From the NCBI RefSeq assembly GCF_023634845.1, contig NZ_JAMLJL010000010.1, forward strand, positions 1 to 64,000: a DNA stretch of 64,000 nt. Direction: 5' to 3'. This DNA is from Flavobacterium amniphilum. GTDB taxonomy: Bacteria > Bacteroidota > Bacteroidia > Flavobacteriales > Flavobacteriaceae. This document shows, in pieces, positions 8,211 through 17,036 of this stretch. The notes beneath the pieces are model-generated. The model did no database searches and had not been told where the DNA came from. It saw only the letters and a program-made list of their open reading frames with translations. A program made the translations under genes and the position numbers. Position 1 is the stretch's first letter, and each line of letters starts with the position of its first letter.

Positions 8211-8990
8211 TTATGTCCGGATCACAAAATGTTCCTTTTCCTGTTCGTAGCGGAAGAAAACCAATCCCCATTGAAAAGTATCAATGGTGACCGTAACTTT
8301 CGGGTGGTTTTTAATAATTTTCCAGGCTTCTTCCATTGCTGAAGACCAATGAATGTCGTCGAAAATCCAAACGGTTTCGTTTGTAACTGTTGGCAAAAGC
8401 CATTCAAAATAATCCAAAGTGGCTTGTTTGGAATGGTTGCCGTCAAAATAAATTAAGTCGAAGGTCGAAGGTCGAAGATCAAAAGTTTTTAAATAACCTG
8501 AAAATTCAGTTACTTCAGATTTGATATTGCTTAAGTTATATCTCCGGAATTGTTTTTGTGCAATCCCTGATGTTTCCGGACAGCCTTCAAGGGTTGTGAT
8601 TGCTGCATTTTGGTTTCCAAGGGATAGGGCAGAAGTGGCTAATCCCAAAGAAGTTCCTATTTCCAAAACTGATTCCGGTTGGAAATAATTGACAATCCTG
8701 TATAATAGCTCTGCTCTTTTTTGAGTGATTCCGGCGGTTTGTGCAATTTTGGATATCTGGCGTGTATTCGATTTGAAAACACGGGAACCTGCGCCGAAAT
8801 CGGTTACTTCAATAGTGTTTGTATTCTCCAGAAGCGATTTCCGGTAATTCTTTAAAATGGAATACGCCGAATAATGCTTTTTATCGTAAAAACATTTGGT
8901 AACCAAATCAAATACAAACGGCGAATGCACTCCGTGTTGGTTTTTGGAGTTCCAGAGAAATTTTAGATAGGATTTGATTATTTGAGACAT
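8211..8990 (-). CDS. Class I SAM-dependent methyltransferase (O-methyltransferase-like)
   Basis: A 259-residue Rossmann-fold methyltransferase. The SAM-binding motif I is VLEIGTSLGLATSALS (about residues 124-139), followed by the acidic TTLEGC at the end of strand 2 and a DLIYFDGNHS motif IV, as in catechol-type O-methyltransferases. An N-terminal helical cap of about 110 residues precedes the fold. The substrate is unknown. The segment encoding LRPSTFDL before motif IV contains a three-fold 7-bp repeat (8458-8478), so a short in-frame insertion may have occurred there. It has no operon partner on the right, since the ABC-F gene lies beyond a repeat-containing spacer. Confidence 0.88.
   Translation of the reverse strand: MSQIIKSYLKFLWNSKNQHGVHSPFVFDLVTKCFYDKKHYSAYSILKNYRKSLLENTNTIEVTDFGAGSRVFKSNTRQISKIAQTAGITQKRAELLYRIVNYFQPESVLEIGTSLGLATSALSLGNQNAAITTLEGCPETSGIAQKQFRRYNLSNIKSEVTEFSGYLKTFDLRPSTFDLIYFDGNHSKQATLDYFEWLLPTVTNETVWIFDDIHWSSAMEEAWKIIKNHPKVTVTIDTFQWGLVFFRYEQEKEHFVIRT
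8458..8478. repeat. Three tandem copies of a 7-bp word inside a coding region
   Basis: GTCGAAG occurs three times head to tail within the methyltransferase gene. Three 7-bp units total 21 bp, so the full block keeps the frame, but gain or loss of one unit would shift it. This makes it a possible slippage site. Confidence 0.8.
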
Positions 8991-9029
8991 ATTTGAATTA
9001 ATTGGTAATTATTAATTATCATTAAAATG

Positions 9030-9046
9030 GCTAATTACTAATCACT
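9030..9046. repeat. 17-bp dispersed intergenic repeat, copy 1
   Basis: GCTAATTACTAATCACT, identical to 16401-16417. It is embedded in a degenerate run of TAATTA/TAATCA words between the methyltransferase and ABC-F genes. It probably belongs to a dispersed noncoding repeat family of this genome. Confidence 0.6.
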
Positions 9047-9063
9047 CTTTACTAATTACTTGT

Positions 9064-10923
9064 TTACCCTTCCATTTTAGCACTCAATTCAAACCAACGT
9101 TCTTCCTTTTCTTCCATTTTTTTGATGAAGTTTTGCAATTCGTTTGCTTTCTTCTCGATATCGGCATCGGCTACTTTTCCTTCTGAAAATAAAGCTTCGA
9201 TTTCTTTTTTTCTGAATTCCAGGTCTTTGATTTCACGTTCAATTTTCTGGAATTCCTTTTGTTCGTTAAAAGACAAACCTGATGTGGTTGGGTTGTTCTG
9301 TTTCCAGTTTACTTTTTCCTTGTTTTCATCTTTTACGGGTTCGATACTGTCTTCATAAGCTCTGAAATCAGAATAGTTGCCCGGGAAATTTTCGATTTCC
9401 CCTTCACCTCTGAAGACAAAAAGGTTATCGACGATTTTATCCATGAAATAACGGTCGTGTGAAACAACTAAAAGGCATCCGGGATAATCCAATAAGAAGC
9501 TTTCCAGGACATTAAGGGTTACAATATCAAGATCATTAGTGGGCTCATCCAGAATCAGGAAGTTCGGGTTTTGGATTAAAACGGTACATAAATACAAGCG
9601 TTTCAATTCGCCACCACTTAATTTTTCAACATAATCGTATTGCTTTTTGGAGTCGAATAAGAATCGTTCCAATAATTGAGAAGCCGAAATAATACGTCCT
9701 TTGGCTAACGGAATATATTCACCATATTCTTTAATGATGTCGATAACGCGTTGTCCGGGTTTTGGATTAATACCACTTTGGGTATAATAGCCAATTTTAA
9801 TGGTGTCACCTTTAATTACTTTTCCGCTGTCTAATGGAATGGTTCCGGTAAGTAAGTTCAGGAAAGTAGATTTACCGGTTCCGTTTTTCCCGATGATACC
9901 AATTCGCTCCCCGCGCTGAAAATCGAAGCTGAAATCTTCTAAAATAATTTTGTCGTTGAATTTTTTGGAGATTTTATGAAGCTCGATGATTTTGGTTCCC
10001 ATGCGCTCCATGTTAATTTCCAGTTCGACAACATTTTCTTTACGACGGCTCTGTGCTTTTTCTTTAATGACATAGAAGTCGTCCTGACGTGACTTTGATT
10101 TGGTTGTGCGCGCTTTCGGCTGGCGGCGCATCCATGCCAATTCTTTTACGAATAAGTTTTTGGCTTTATCGATACTGGCATTTTCAGAAGTGATGCGCTC
10201 TTCTTTCTTCTCTAAATAATAAGAATAATTTCCTTTGTATTGGTATAATTTCCCGTTGTCCAATTCAATGATTTCGTTACATACACGTTCCAGAAAGAAA
10301 CGGTCGTGCGTTACCATGAACAATGTGATGTTTTCTTTGGCAAAATAACTTTCCAGCCATTCGATCATTTCAAGGTCCAAATGGTTGGTTGGCTCATCCA
10401 GAATCAATAAATCCGGACGGTTAATCAATATAATGGCTAATGAAAGTCGTTTTTTTTGTCCACCCGAAAGATTTTTGACTTTCAGTTTGAAATCTTCCAG
10501 TTTCAGTTTGAATAAAATCTGTTTGAACTGTGTTTCAAAATCCCAGGCATTATGGCAGTCCATGTCGTCGAAAGCTTTTTGGTAGGCTTCTTCGTCTTCC
10601 GGATTTTCAAGCGCTTTTTCGTATTTTTCAATTACTTTCAGGGTTTCATTATCGGATGCGAAAATACTTTCCTCAATTGTCAGTTCGTCCTGCAGGTTGT
10701 GATCCTGGGAAAGAAAAGCCATTTTGATTTCTTTACGGATTACAACCTGACCGGTATCCGGCTCGTCTTCACCGTTAAGGATTTTCATGATACAGGTTTT
10801 CCCCGAACCGTTTTTGGCAATGAAAGCGATTTTCTGGTCTTTGTTGATCCCGAATGAAATGTTTTCGAACAAAGTGCGTTCGCCAAAAGACTTTGATATA
10901 TTTTCTACTGATAAGTAATTCAC
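9064..10923 (-). CDS. ABC-F family ATPase (Uup-like)
   Basis: A 619-residue protein with two ABC ATPase domains and no membrane segments, the layout of ABC-F translation factors. The first Walker A AKNGSGKT is at residues 36-43 with signature LSGGQKKR. The second domain has GKNGTGKST near residue 345 and LSGGELKR. The linker between them contains the basic RRQPKARTTKSKSRQDDFY segment typical of the P-site tRNA-interacting motif. A C-terminal Glu/Lys-rich coiled coil (about residues 545-615) matches Uup, which acts on stalled ribosomes and branched DNA. A -7 element TACTTTTG lies at 10941-10948 (minus strand), 17 bp before the start codon. Confidence 0.92.
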   Translation of the reverse strand: MNYLSVENISKSFGERTLFENISFGINKDQKIAFIAKNGSGKTCIMKILNGEDEPDTGQVVIRKEIKMAFLSQDHNLQDELTIEESIFASDNETLKVIEKYEKALENPEDEEAYQKAFDDMDCHNAWDFETQFKQILFKLKLEDFKLKVKNLSGGQKKRLSLAIILINRPDLLILDEPTNHLDLEMIEWLESYFAKENITLFMVTHDRFFLERVCNEIIELDNGKLYQYKGNYSYYLEKKEERITSENASIDKAKNLFVKELAWMRRQPKARTTKSKSRQDDFYVIKEKAQSRRKENVVELEINMERMGTKIIELHKISKKFNDKIILEDFSFDFQRGERIGIIGKNGTGKSTFLNLLTGTIPLDSGKVIKGDTIKIGYYTQSGINPKPGQRVIDIIKEYGEYIPLAKGRIISASQLLERFLFDSKKQYDYVEKLSGGELKRLYLCTVLIQNPNFLILDEPTNDLDIVTLNVLESFLLDYPGCLLVVSHDRYFMDKIVDNLFVFRGEGEIENFPGNYSDFRAYEDSIEPVKDENKEKVNWKQNNPTTSGLSFNEQKEFQKIEREIKDLEFRKKEIEALFSEGKVADADIEKKANELQNFIKKMEEKEERWFELSAKMEG

Positions 10924-10977
10924 CGTCGTAATTTTTTTTGCAAAAGTAATCTTTTGGATTGAGTTAGCTAAGCGGAA

Positions 10978-11006
10978 ATAAAAAAGCTGTCTAAAAAGAC
11001 AGCTTT
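10978..11006 (-). terminator. Terminator of the CocE/NonD hydrolase gene
   Basis: Arms AAAGCTGTCT (10983-10992) and AGACAGCTTT (10997-11006), loop AAAA, followed by a U-rich tail in the minus-strand transcript. It lies 4 bp past the hydrolase stop codon. Confidence 0.85.
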
Positions 11007-11010
11007 GAGG

Positions 11011-12861
11011 TTATTTAATGATGTCAACTTCAATGTGACTGTCATTATGGATTTTGATGAATGCTTTTGTGTAATCTTCTTTTTTGGCCAAATGTGGATT
11101 TTCCAAAAACTTCTGTGGATTGACAGCCATTAGCGGATACCATGTACTTTGAACTTGAATCTGGATTTTGTGTCCTTTTTTGAAGGTGTGCAATACATCC
11201 TGTAATCTGAATTTAACCTGCGTAGGTTGGTTAGGTGTCAAGGATTCCGGTTTTTCAAAGCTGTTACGGAAGCGTGCCGGCATGATTTCACTGCGTACCA
11301 TTTGGTGGTAATTTGCATATAAAACATTTGGTTTGTCAGTATTTTGTGGTTCGTCCAACGGATATACATCAATCAGTTTAACCACAAAATCAGCATCAGT
11401 TGATGATGATGAAATATTCAAATAGGTCATTATTTCTCCTCCAAGGGTAATGTCGTCCGTTAAATAATCTGTGGTGAAACTTACAACATCCGGACGGTTT
11501 TCGGCAAATCGTTGGTCTTCACTCATGTAGTTCTTAGGAGTAAATCCGTTGTATTCGGCATAATTCAAACTACTGGGTACAGGTTTGTTCGGATCGCTGA
11601 AATATTCGGAAATTCCATTGTTGTCCGGTTTGGAATTAGATAATTTGCCGTTTTCGGTTAGATAGAAGTTAAGTTTTGTAGTATTTTTAGGTGGCCAGCT
11701 TGTGAATTCATTCCATTGTTTTTTACCGGTATCAAACATAAAAGCTTCGGGTAAAGCAACGGCTTCTTTCGAATTGCCTTTTAAGTAATGATTGAAAAAT
11801 TTTCTTTCGATATTTTTCTGAAAAAAAGTAGATATACTGTCTCCGAAATAAATGTCATTATGATAATGTTTTCCTTTTTCTATAGCCCATGCACCATGTG
11901 AAAACGGCCCCATAACAATCGTGTTTTGTGTTTTTGGATTGTTTTTTTCAATGGTTTTGTAAATGTTTAACGGTCCGGTTAAATCTTCCGCGTCAAACCA
12001 ACCGCCAACCGTCAACACGGCATGTTTAATGTTCTTTAGATGTGGTATAAGGTTTCTTTTTTGCCAGAAAGTGTCATAATTCGGGTGATTGATGATTTCC
12101 TGCATGAAAAAATTGTCTTTGTAGTATTTGTCAGAGGCTTCTTTTAAAGTGCCCAGGTTATTGTATAATACAGAGCCGTCCGTTGAAGGAGACTTGATCA
12201 TTTGGTTTTCAAACCAATGATTTTCTCCAGCTTTGTTTTTTTGAATACCGAAAACAGGAAAGGTTTTAAAGTATCCCATTAAGAATGCACCATTATGGTG
12301 GAAGTCATCAAAAAAGAAATCGGAAACCGGTGCTTGCGGAGAAGATGCTACTAAAGCCGGATGATTGGCTAATGTACCAACTGCTGTATAAAAACCAGGA
12401 TATGAAATCCCATATTGGCCAACCTTTCCGTTATTGTTAGTTATGTTTTTGATTAACCAGTCAACCGTGTCATAAGTATCTGTACTTTCATCCACATCTT
12501 TTTTTGATTTGTGTTCAACTTGCGGTGTCATATTAGTGAAAGTGCCTTCGCTCATGTATCTGCCACGTACGTCCTGAAGTACGAAAATGTATTTGTCTTT
12601 TTCCAAAAAACTGTTTGGGCCAATATATTTGCCGAATTTGTTTTCACCATATGGGGCAACACTATAACAGGTGCGCTCCATCAGTATAGGGTATTTGTTT
12701 GTTTTTGAAATGTCTTTGGGAATGTAGATACTGGTGAAAAGCCTTACGCCGTCACGCATGGTGATGTAGACTTCTTTTTTATTGTATTCGTTTTCAATTT
12801 GAGTCTGGGAAAAACCACTTAAGCTAAATAAACAAAGTGAGATTTTGGCAATGAATTTCAT
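11011..12861 (-). CDS. Secreted CocE/NonD family hydrolase (peptidase S15-like)
   Basis: A 616-residue protein with a cleavable signal peptide (about residues 1-19, ending GFSQ). It has the CocE/NonD alpha/beta-hydrolase layout: MRDGVRLFTSIYIP near the N-terminus, the nucleophile elbow GQYGISYPG with Ser153, a helical cap, and a C-terminal jelly-roll domain (about residues 390-616) with the KGHKIQIQVQSTWYPLMAVNPQ signature seen in cephalosporin acylase/X-Pro dipeptidyl-peptidase relatives. It probably cleaves a peptide, ester or amide bond in the periplasm or outside the cell; substrate specificity is not predictable. Monocistronic. Confidence 0.9.
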   Translation of the reverse strand: MKFIAKISLCLFSLSGFSQTQIENEYNKKEVYITMRDGVRLFTSIYIPKDISKTNKYPILMERTCYSVAPYGENKFGKYIGPNSFLEKDKYIFVLQDVRGRYMSEGTFTNMTPQVEHKSKKDVDESTDTYDTVDWLIKNITNNNGKVGQYGISYPGFYTAVGTLANHPALVASSPQAPVSDFFFDDFHHNGAFLMGYFKTFPVFGIQKNKAGENHWFENQMIKSPSTDGSVLYNNLGTLKEASDKYYKDNFFMQEIINHPNYDTFWQKRNLIPHLKNIKHAVLTVGGWFDAEDLTGPLNIYKTIEKNNPKTQNTIVMGPFSHGAWAIEKGKHYHNDIYFGDSISTFFQKNIERKFFNHYLKGNSKEAVALPEAFMFDTGKKQWNEFTSWPPKNTTKLNFYLTENGKLSNSKPDNNGISEYFSDPNKPVPSSLNYAEYNGFTPKNYMSEDQRFAENRPDVVSFTTDYLTDDITLGGEIMTYLNISSSSTDADFVVKLIDVYPLDEPQNTDKPNVLYANYHQMVRSEIMPARFRNSFEKPESLTPNQPTQVKFRLQDVLHTFKKGHKIQIQVQSTWYPLMAVNPQKFLENPHLAKKEDYTKAFIKIHNDSHIEVDIIK

Positions 12862-12957
12862 GTTTGAATTTTTTTGTCGAAGTTATTAATAAAACCGGAC
12901 AAAGATTTAATCTTGCGTTAATTTCTGAAATTTCCTATTAATGGTTATTTTCGCACT

Positions 12958-14118
12958 ATGCAATTATCAGTTATTATCCTGAATTATAATGTCAGTTATT
13001 TTTTGCGTCAATGCGTTTTAAGTGTATTAAAAGCACTGAAAGGTGTTGATGGTGAGCTGATTGTGGTTGATAACGATTCACAGGACGATAGTTGTGAGAT
13101 GATGAAACAGGTGTTTCCGGAAGTTCAACTGATTGAAAATAAGGCTAATGTCGGTTTCCCAAAAGGGAATAATATAGGTGTGGCTTTAGCAAAAGGGGAA
13201 TATCTCTGTATTTTGAATCCTGACACCGTAGTGGCTGAAGATACATTTGCTAAAATACTGGAATTTGCAAAATCAAAGCCGGATTTAGGCATTGCTGGCT
13301 GTAAACTTATAGACGGCACAGGTAATTTTCTTCCCGAATGTAAACGAGGAGTGCCGACTCCCTGGGTTGCGTTTACAAAAATCATGGGATTGTATAAGTT
13401 TTTTCCGAAATCAGGACTTTTTAATCAATACTATGCACAGCATTTAAATGACAATCAAACCGGAAAAGTTGATATTCTGGTGGGTGCTTTTATGGTGATG
13501 AAAAGGGATTTGTATCTGGAAGTTGGCGGATTTGATGAAAATTGTTTCATGTACTCAGATGATATCGATTTGAGTTATTTGGTATTGAAAAGCGGTAAAT
13601 CCAATTATTATTACCATGATACTTCAGTGATCCATTATAAAGGTGAAAGTACTGTCCGTGACGGAACTTACATGAAGCGTTTCAGGGAAGCCATGCAGTT
13701 TTTCTATAAAAAGCATTTTGGCGGCTCGGTCGTGTTTGATGTATTGATGTGGCTCGGATCTTTTGCTTTTGCTCTGATGAAGAAAAATCAGGCAGGGCAA
13801 ATTTCCTTGGATATTGATGAGTATGTTTTGTTTTCTGCGAATGAGAATTTGAGGAATAAAATAGAAAATCAATTGCAAAAAAAGGTGACCCGTATTGCTG
13901 ATATTGATGAAAATGCGTTATTTTCGCATCGAAATTCTGCCAAAAAGCATGTGGAAATTCTTTTGGATAACCATAGTTTTTCGTTTAGAAGAATAATTGC
14001 TTTTATGGAGCAAAACAAGAACAAGGGCTTTACTTTCAAAATCATTCCCGGAAATGCATCCTATTGTATAGGAAGTAATAGTAGTAATGATAGAGGTGAA
14101 ATCATTGAAATCAAGTAA
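12958..14118 (+). CDS. Family 2 glycosyltransferase
   Basis: A 386-residue GT-A fold enzyme, inverting family GT2. The N-terminus SVIILNYNVSYFLRQCVLS, ELIVVDNDSQDDS and NVGFPKGNNIG lead to the metal-binding region LNPDTVV (about residues 84-90). VLVGAFMVMKRDLYLEVGGFDENCFMYSDDIDLSYLV carries the acidic ED-type catalytic motif. This resembles rhamnosyl/galactofuranosyl transferases of surface polysaccharide synthesis. A moderately hydrophobic stretch near residues 256-277 may attach it to the inner membrane. The -7-like word TATTTTCG (12946-12953) is only 4 bp from the start codon, so the mRNA may be nearly leaderless. Confidence 0.9.
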   Translation: MQLSVIILNYNVSYFLRQCVLSVLKALKGVDGELIVVDNDSQDDSCEMMKQVFPEVQLIENKANVGFPKGNNIGVALAKGEYLCILNPDTVVAEDTFAKILEFAKSKPDLGIAGCKLIDGTGNFLPECKRGVPTPWVAFTKIMGLYKFFPKSGLFNQYYAQHLNDNQTGKVDILVGAFMVMKRDLYLEVGGFDENCFMYSDDIDLSYLVLKSGKSNYYYHDTSVIHYKGESTVRDGTYMKRFREAMQFFYKKHFGGSVVFDVLMWLGSFAFALMKKNQAGQISLDIDEYVLFSANENLRNKIENQLQKKVTRIADIDENALFSHRNSAKKHVEILLDNHSFSFRRIIAFMEQNKNKGFTFKIIPGNASYCIGSNSSNDRGEIIEIK

Positions 14119-14157
14119 AAAATTACATTTTGTAAAATTATAAATCAAAATAATTAG

Positions 14158-14165
14158 TAATTTTG
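14158..14165 (+). promoter_or_regulatory. -7 promoter element for the E2 gene
   Basis: TAATTTTG fits the Bacteroidetes TAnnTTTG element, 37 bp before the E2 start codon. A TTTG at 14129-14132 is the closest -33 match, with a slightly long spacer of 25 bp. Confidence 0.5.
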
Positions 14166-14202
14166 CAAACCAAATTAGAAAACACAACTTTAGTTTAAGA
14201 AT

Positions 14203-15501
14203 ATGGCAAAGTTCGAATTGAAACTGCCCAAAATGGGAGAAAGTGTTGCGGAAGCAACGGTAACCAACTGGTTGAAAAAGGTTGGCGATAAAATTGAAAT
14301 GGATGAAGCGGTGCTTGAAATTGCTACAGATAAGGTAGACAGTGAAGTGCCTTCGGAAGTAGCAGGAACACTGGTAGAAATTCTTTTCAACACCGATGAT
14401 GTTGTACAGGTAGGTCAAACTATTGCTATTATTGAAACTGAAGGCGGTGCGGTTGTTGAAGCTTCTAAGGCTGAAACAGTAGCTGCTCCAGTGGCTGAGG
14501 TTGTAAAAACGGTTGAAGCTGCTCAGGAAACTGTTGCGCCGGCTGATTTTTCAGGTTCTGATAAGTTTTTCTCGCCATTAGTGAAAAACATTGCTAAAGA
14601 AGAGGGTGTTTCGGTAGCTGAATTAGAATCAATTCAAGGTTCAGGTAAAGATGGCCGTGTTAATAAAGAGGATTTATTAAACTATATTAAAAATAGAGGC
14701 AGCAAACCTGTTGCTTCAGCTGTTGAAGCTCCAAAAGTTGTGGCTGCTCCGGTTCAAACATCTACACAGGCTGTTCCGGTTTCGGTTAATGGTGCTGATG
14801 AGGTTGTGGAAATGGACAGAATGCGTAAGTTGATTTCAAAATATATGGTGGAATCAGTGCAAACATCTGCACACGTACAATCGTTTATCGAGGTGGATGT
14901 GACGAACATCGTGAAATGGAGAGATAAAGTGAAAAATACTTTCGAAAAGAGAGAAGGTGAGAAGTTGACTTTTACTCCAATCTTCATGGAAGCTGTTGCG
15001 AAAGCATTGAGAGATTTCCCTGGAATGAATATTTCGGTAGAAGGTGAATATATCGTTAAAAAGAAAAATATTAATTTAGGTATGGCGGCTGCTTTACCAA
15101 ACGGAAACTTAATCGTGCCGGTAATTAAAAATGCTGATCAATTGAATTTAGTTGGTATGGCAAAAGCGGTTAATGATTTAGGTAACCGTGCCAAAGCCGG
15201 TAAATTGAAACCGGATGATACGCAAGGCGGAACTTATACAGTAACGAATGTAGGTACTTTCGGATCTGTTTTCGGAACGCCAATCATCAACCAGCCGCAA
15301 GTTGGAATCCTGGCTTTGGGTGCGATCAGAAAAGTGCCTGCAGTTATTGAAACTCCGGAAGGTGATTTCATCGGAATCCGTCAGAAAATGTTCTTGTCGC
15401 ATTCTTATGATCACAGAGTTGTTGATGGTGCTTTAGGTGGAAGCTTCGTAAAACGCGTTGCTGATTATTTAGAGGCTTGGGATATTAATAGAGATATTTA
15501 A
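14203..15501 (+). CDS. 2-oxo acid dehydrogenase E2 subunit (dihydrolipoamide acyltransferase)
   Basis: Core acyltransferase of a 2-oxo acid dehydrogenase complex. Domains run in the usual order. One lipoyl domain (residues 1-78) carries the lipoylated Lys44 in EIATDKVDSEVP. An Ala/Val/Pro-rich linker follows, then the E3/E1-binding domain (about 122-160, FFSPLVKNIAKEEGVS to GRVNKEDLLNYI), a second linker, and the catalytic domain (about 200-432) with the SHSYDHRVVDG motif, catalytic His404 and Asp408. The single lipoyl domain and this sequence type suit branched-chain 2-oxo acid or 2-oxoglutarate dehydrogenase better than pyruvate dehydrogenase; sequence alone does not settle it. No E1 or E3 gene is adjacent. 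Confidence 0.92.
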   Translation: MAKFELKLPKMGESVAEATVTNWLKKVGDKIEMDEAVLEIATDKVDSEVPSEVAGTLVEILFNTDDVVQVGQTIAIIETEGGAVVEASKAETVAAPVAEVVKTVEAAQETVAPADFSGSDKFFSPLVKNIAKEEGVSVAELESIQGSGKDGRVNKEDLLNYIKNRGSKPVASAVEAPKVVAAPVQTSTQAVPVSVNGADEVVEMDRMRKLISKYMVESVQTSAHVQSFIEVDVTNIVKWRDKVKNTFEKREGEKLTFTPIFMEAVAKALRDFPGMNISVEGEYIVKKKNINLGMAAALPNGNLIVPVIKNADQLNLVGMAKAVNDLGNRAKAGKLKPDDTQGGTYTVTNVGTFGSVFGTPIINQPQVGILALGAIRKVPAVIETPEGDFIGIRQKMFLSHSYDHRVVDGALGGSFVKRVADYLEAWDINRDI

Positions 15502-15522
15502 TCTAAAATCATAGCATAAAAG

Positions 15523-15548
15523 AACCACGCGAGTTGCGTGGTTTTTTT
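15523..15548 (+). terminator. Terminator of the E2 gene
   Basis: Arms AACCACGC (15523-15530) and GCGTGGTT (15536-15543) followed by a T run. The T run merges into a -7 element TATATTTG (15548-15555) that probably starts the exonuclease transcript, so terminator and promoter abut. Confidence 0.85.
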
Positions 15549-15573
15549 ATATTTGCATATCATTTAAACAAAC

Positions 15574-16347
15574 ATGGAATTAAAATTAAACAGGCCTATT
15601 TGCTTTTTCGACTTGGAAACAACGGGTATCGATGTAGCCCGTGACCGGATTGTAGAAATTGCTATCGTTAAAATTTATCCTAACGGAAATAAAGAAAGTA
15701 AAACATGGTTGGTGAATCCAACTATTCCAATTCCGCCTCATGCTACTGCTGTTCATGGTATTTCAAATGAAAAAGTGGCAAATGAACCTACTTTTAAGGA
15801 ATTGGCTTCACAAGTGCATAATATGATTAAGGATTCGGATCTTGCCGGATTTAATTCAGATCGTTTTGATATTCCGTTACTGGCGGAAGAATTATTGCGT
15901 GCTGAGGTTGATTTTGATATGAAAAACAGGGTTTCGGTAGATGTTCAGACGATCTTTCATAAAATGGAAGAAAGAACGTTAAGTGCGGCCTATAAGTTTT
16001 ATTGCGGTGAGATTTTGAATAATGCACATAGCGCTGCTGCAGATACAGAGGCAACATATGAAATATTAAAAGCACAGTTGGAACGTTATCCTGAGCTTGA
16101 AAATGATATGAAAGCCTTGTCGGAATTCACAACCCGTAAAAAATTTGTTGATTTTGCCGGTTTTATAGCTTTAAATGCAGAAGGTCAGGAGATTTTTACG
16201 TTCGGAAAACATAAAGGTGCTTTGGTAGAAGAAATTCTGGAGAAAGAACCGGGGTATTTCGGATGGATTCAAAATGCTGACTTTCCCTTGTATACCAAAA
16301 AAGTCCTGACAGGAATTAAATTGAGAAAATTAAATACAAAACAGTAA
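15574..16347 (+). CDS. DnaQ-like 3'-5' exonuclease
   Basis: A 257-residue protein with a DEDDh exonuclease domain in residues 1-170. Exo I is FFDLETTG with Asp13 and Glu15, Exo II lies around LAGFNSDRFDIPLL, and Exo III HSAAADTEATYEIL supplies the catalytic His and Asp. It resembles the proofreading subunit of DNA polymerase III. The C-terminal ~70 residues (EIFTFGKHKGALVEEILEKEPGYFGWIQNADFPLYTK) form the short domain typically appended to this exonuclease group in Bacteroidetes. It is likely a DNA repair or RNA-trimming nuclease and not the main epsilon subunit. Its -7 element is fused to the preceding terminator. Confidence 0.9.
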   Translation: MELKLNRPICFFDLETTGIDVARDRIVEIAIVKIYPNGNKESKTWLVNPTIPIPPHATAVHGISNEKVANEPTFKELASQVHNMIKDSDLAGFNSDRFDIPLLAEELLRAEVDFDMKNRVSVDVQTIFHKMEERTLSAAYKFYCGEILNNAHSAAADTEATYEILKAQLERYPELENDMKALSEFTTRKKFVDFAGFIALNAEGQEIFTFGKHKGALVEEILEKEPGYFGWIQNADFPLYTKKVLTGIKLRKLNTKQ

Positions 16348-16356
16348 TTGGTAATG

Positions 16357-16417
16357 AGTAATTAGTGATTGGCAATGTTTTGCTAAGCTAGTTACTAATC
16401 GCTAATTACTAATCACT
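16357..16417. repeat. Imperfect hairpin containing copy 2 of the 17-bp intergenic repeat
   Basis: AGTAATTAGTGATT (16357-16370) pairs with AATCGCTAATTACT (16397-16410) with one mismatch. The segment 16401-16417 is identical to 9030-9046. It occupies most of the 77-bp gap between the exonuclease and FAH genes. Confidence 0.6.
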
Positions 16418-16424
16418 AAAAAAA

Positions 16425-17036
16425 ATGAAAATAATCTGTATAGGTCGTAATTATGCTGACCATGTATCGGAGCTGAATAATGAAAGGCCAAGCGAACCGG
16501 TTGTTTTTATGAAACCGGATACAGCTGTGTTGCCAAAGCAATTTCCTTTTGTGATACCCGAATTCAGTAGTGATGTGCATCATGAAGTAGAAATTTTGGT
16601 TAAAATCAACAAGGTAGGGAAGTATATTGATCCTAAATTTGCGCATAAGTATTATGACGAAATTGGTTTGGGAATCGATTTTACAGCGCGTGATCTTCAG
16701 ACTCAGCTAAAAGAGAAAGGTTTACCTTGGGAAAAAGCAAAAGCATTTGACGGTTCAGCGGTAATTGGTGACTTTTTATCGAAAAAAAGATTTAATTCAT
16801 TAGAAAATCTTAACTTTGAGTTAAGAAATAACGCACAAGTGGTTCAGAAAGGGAACACGGGTATGATGCTGTGGAAAATAGATGAGTTGGTCGCTTATGT
16901 TTCACAGTTTTTTACATTAAAAACGGGTGATGTTATTTTTACGGGAACCCCGGCTGGTGTGGCAAAAGTTAATCCTGACGATGTTTTGGAAGGATATATT
17001 GAAAATGAACAAGTATTTAAGATCCAGGTAAAATAA
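16425..17036 (+). CDS. Fumarylacetoacetate hydrolase family protein
   Basis: A 203-residue member of the FAH superfamily, with CIGRNYADHVSELN at the N-terminus, HHEVEILVKI with the metal-binding Glu residues (about residues 48-57), GIDFTARDLQTQLKEKGLPWEKAKAFDGSAVIG, and FTGTPAGV near the C-terminus. Related short enzymes act as acylpyruvases, oxaloacetate decarboxylases/tautomerases or 2-oxo-hept-3-ene-dioate hydratases. The length (about 200 residues) fits the acylpyruvase/oxaloacetate-tautomerase type (YcgM/FAHD1). The Hpt gene follows with its ATG overlapping this stop codon, so the two are translationally coupled. Confidence 0.9.
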   Translation: MKIICIGRNYADHVSELNNERPSEPVVFMKPDTAVLPKQFPFVIPEFSSDVHHEVEILVKINKVGKYIDPKFAHKYYDEIGLGIDFTARDLQTQLKEKGLPWEKAKAFDGSAVIGDFLSKKRFNSLENLNFELRNNAQVVQKGNTGMMLWKIDELVAYVSQFFTLKTGDVIFTGTPAGVAKVNPDDVLEGYIENEQVFKIQVK

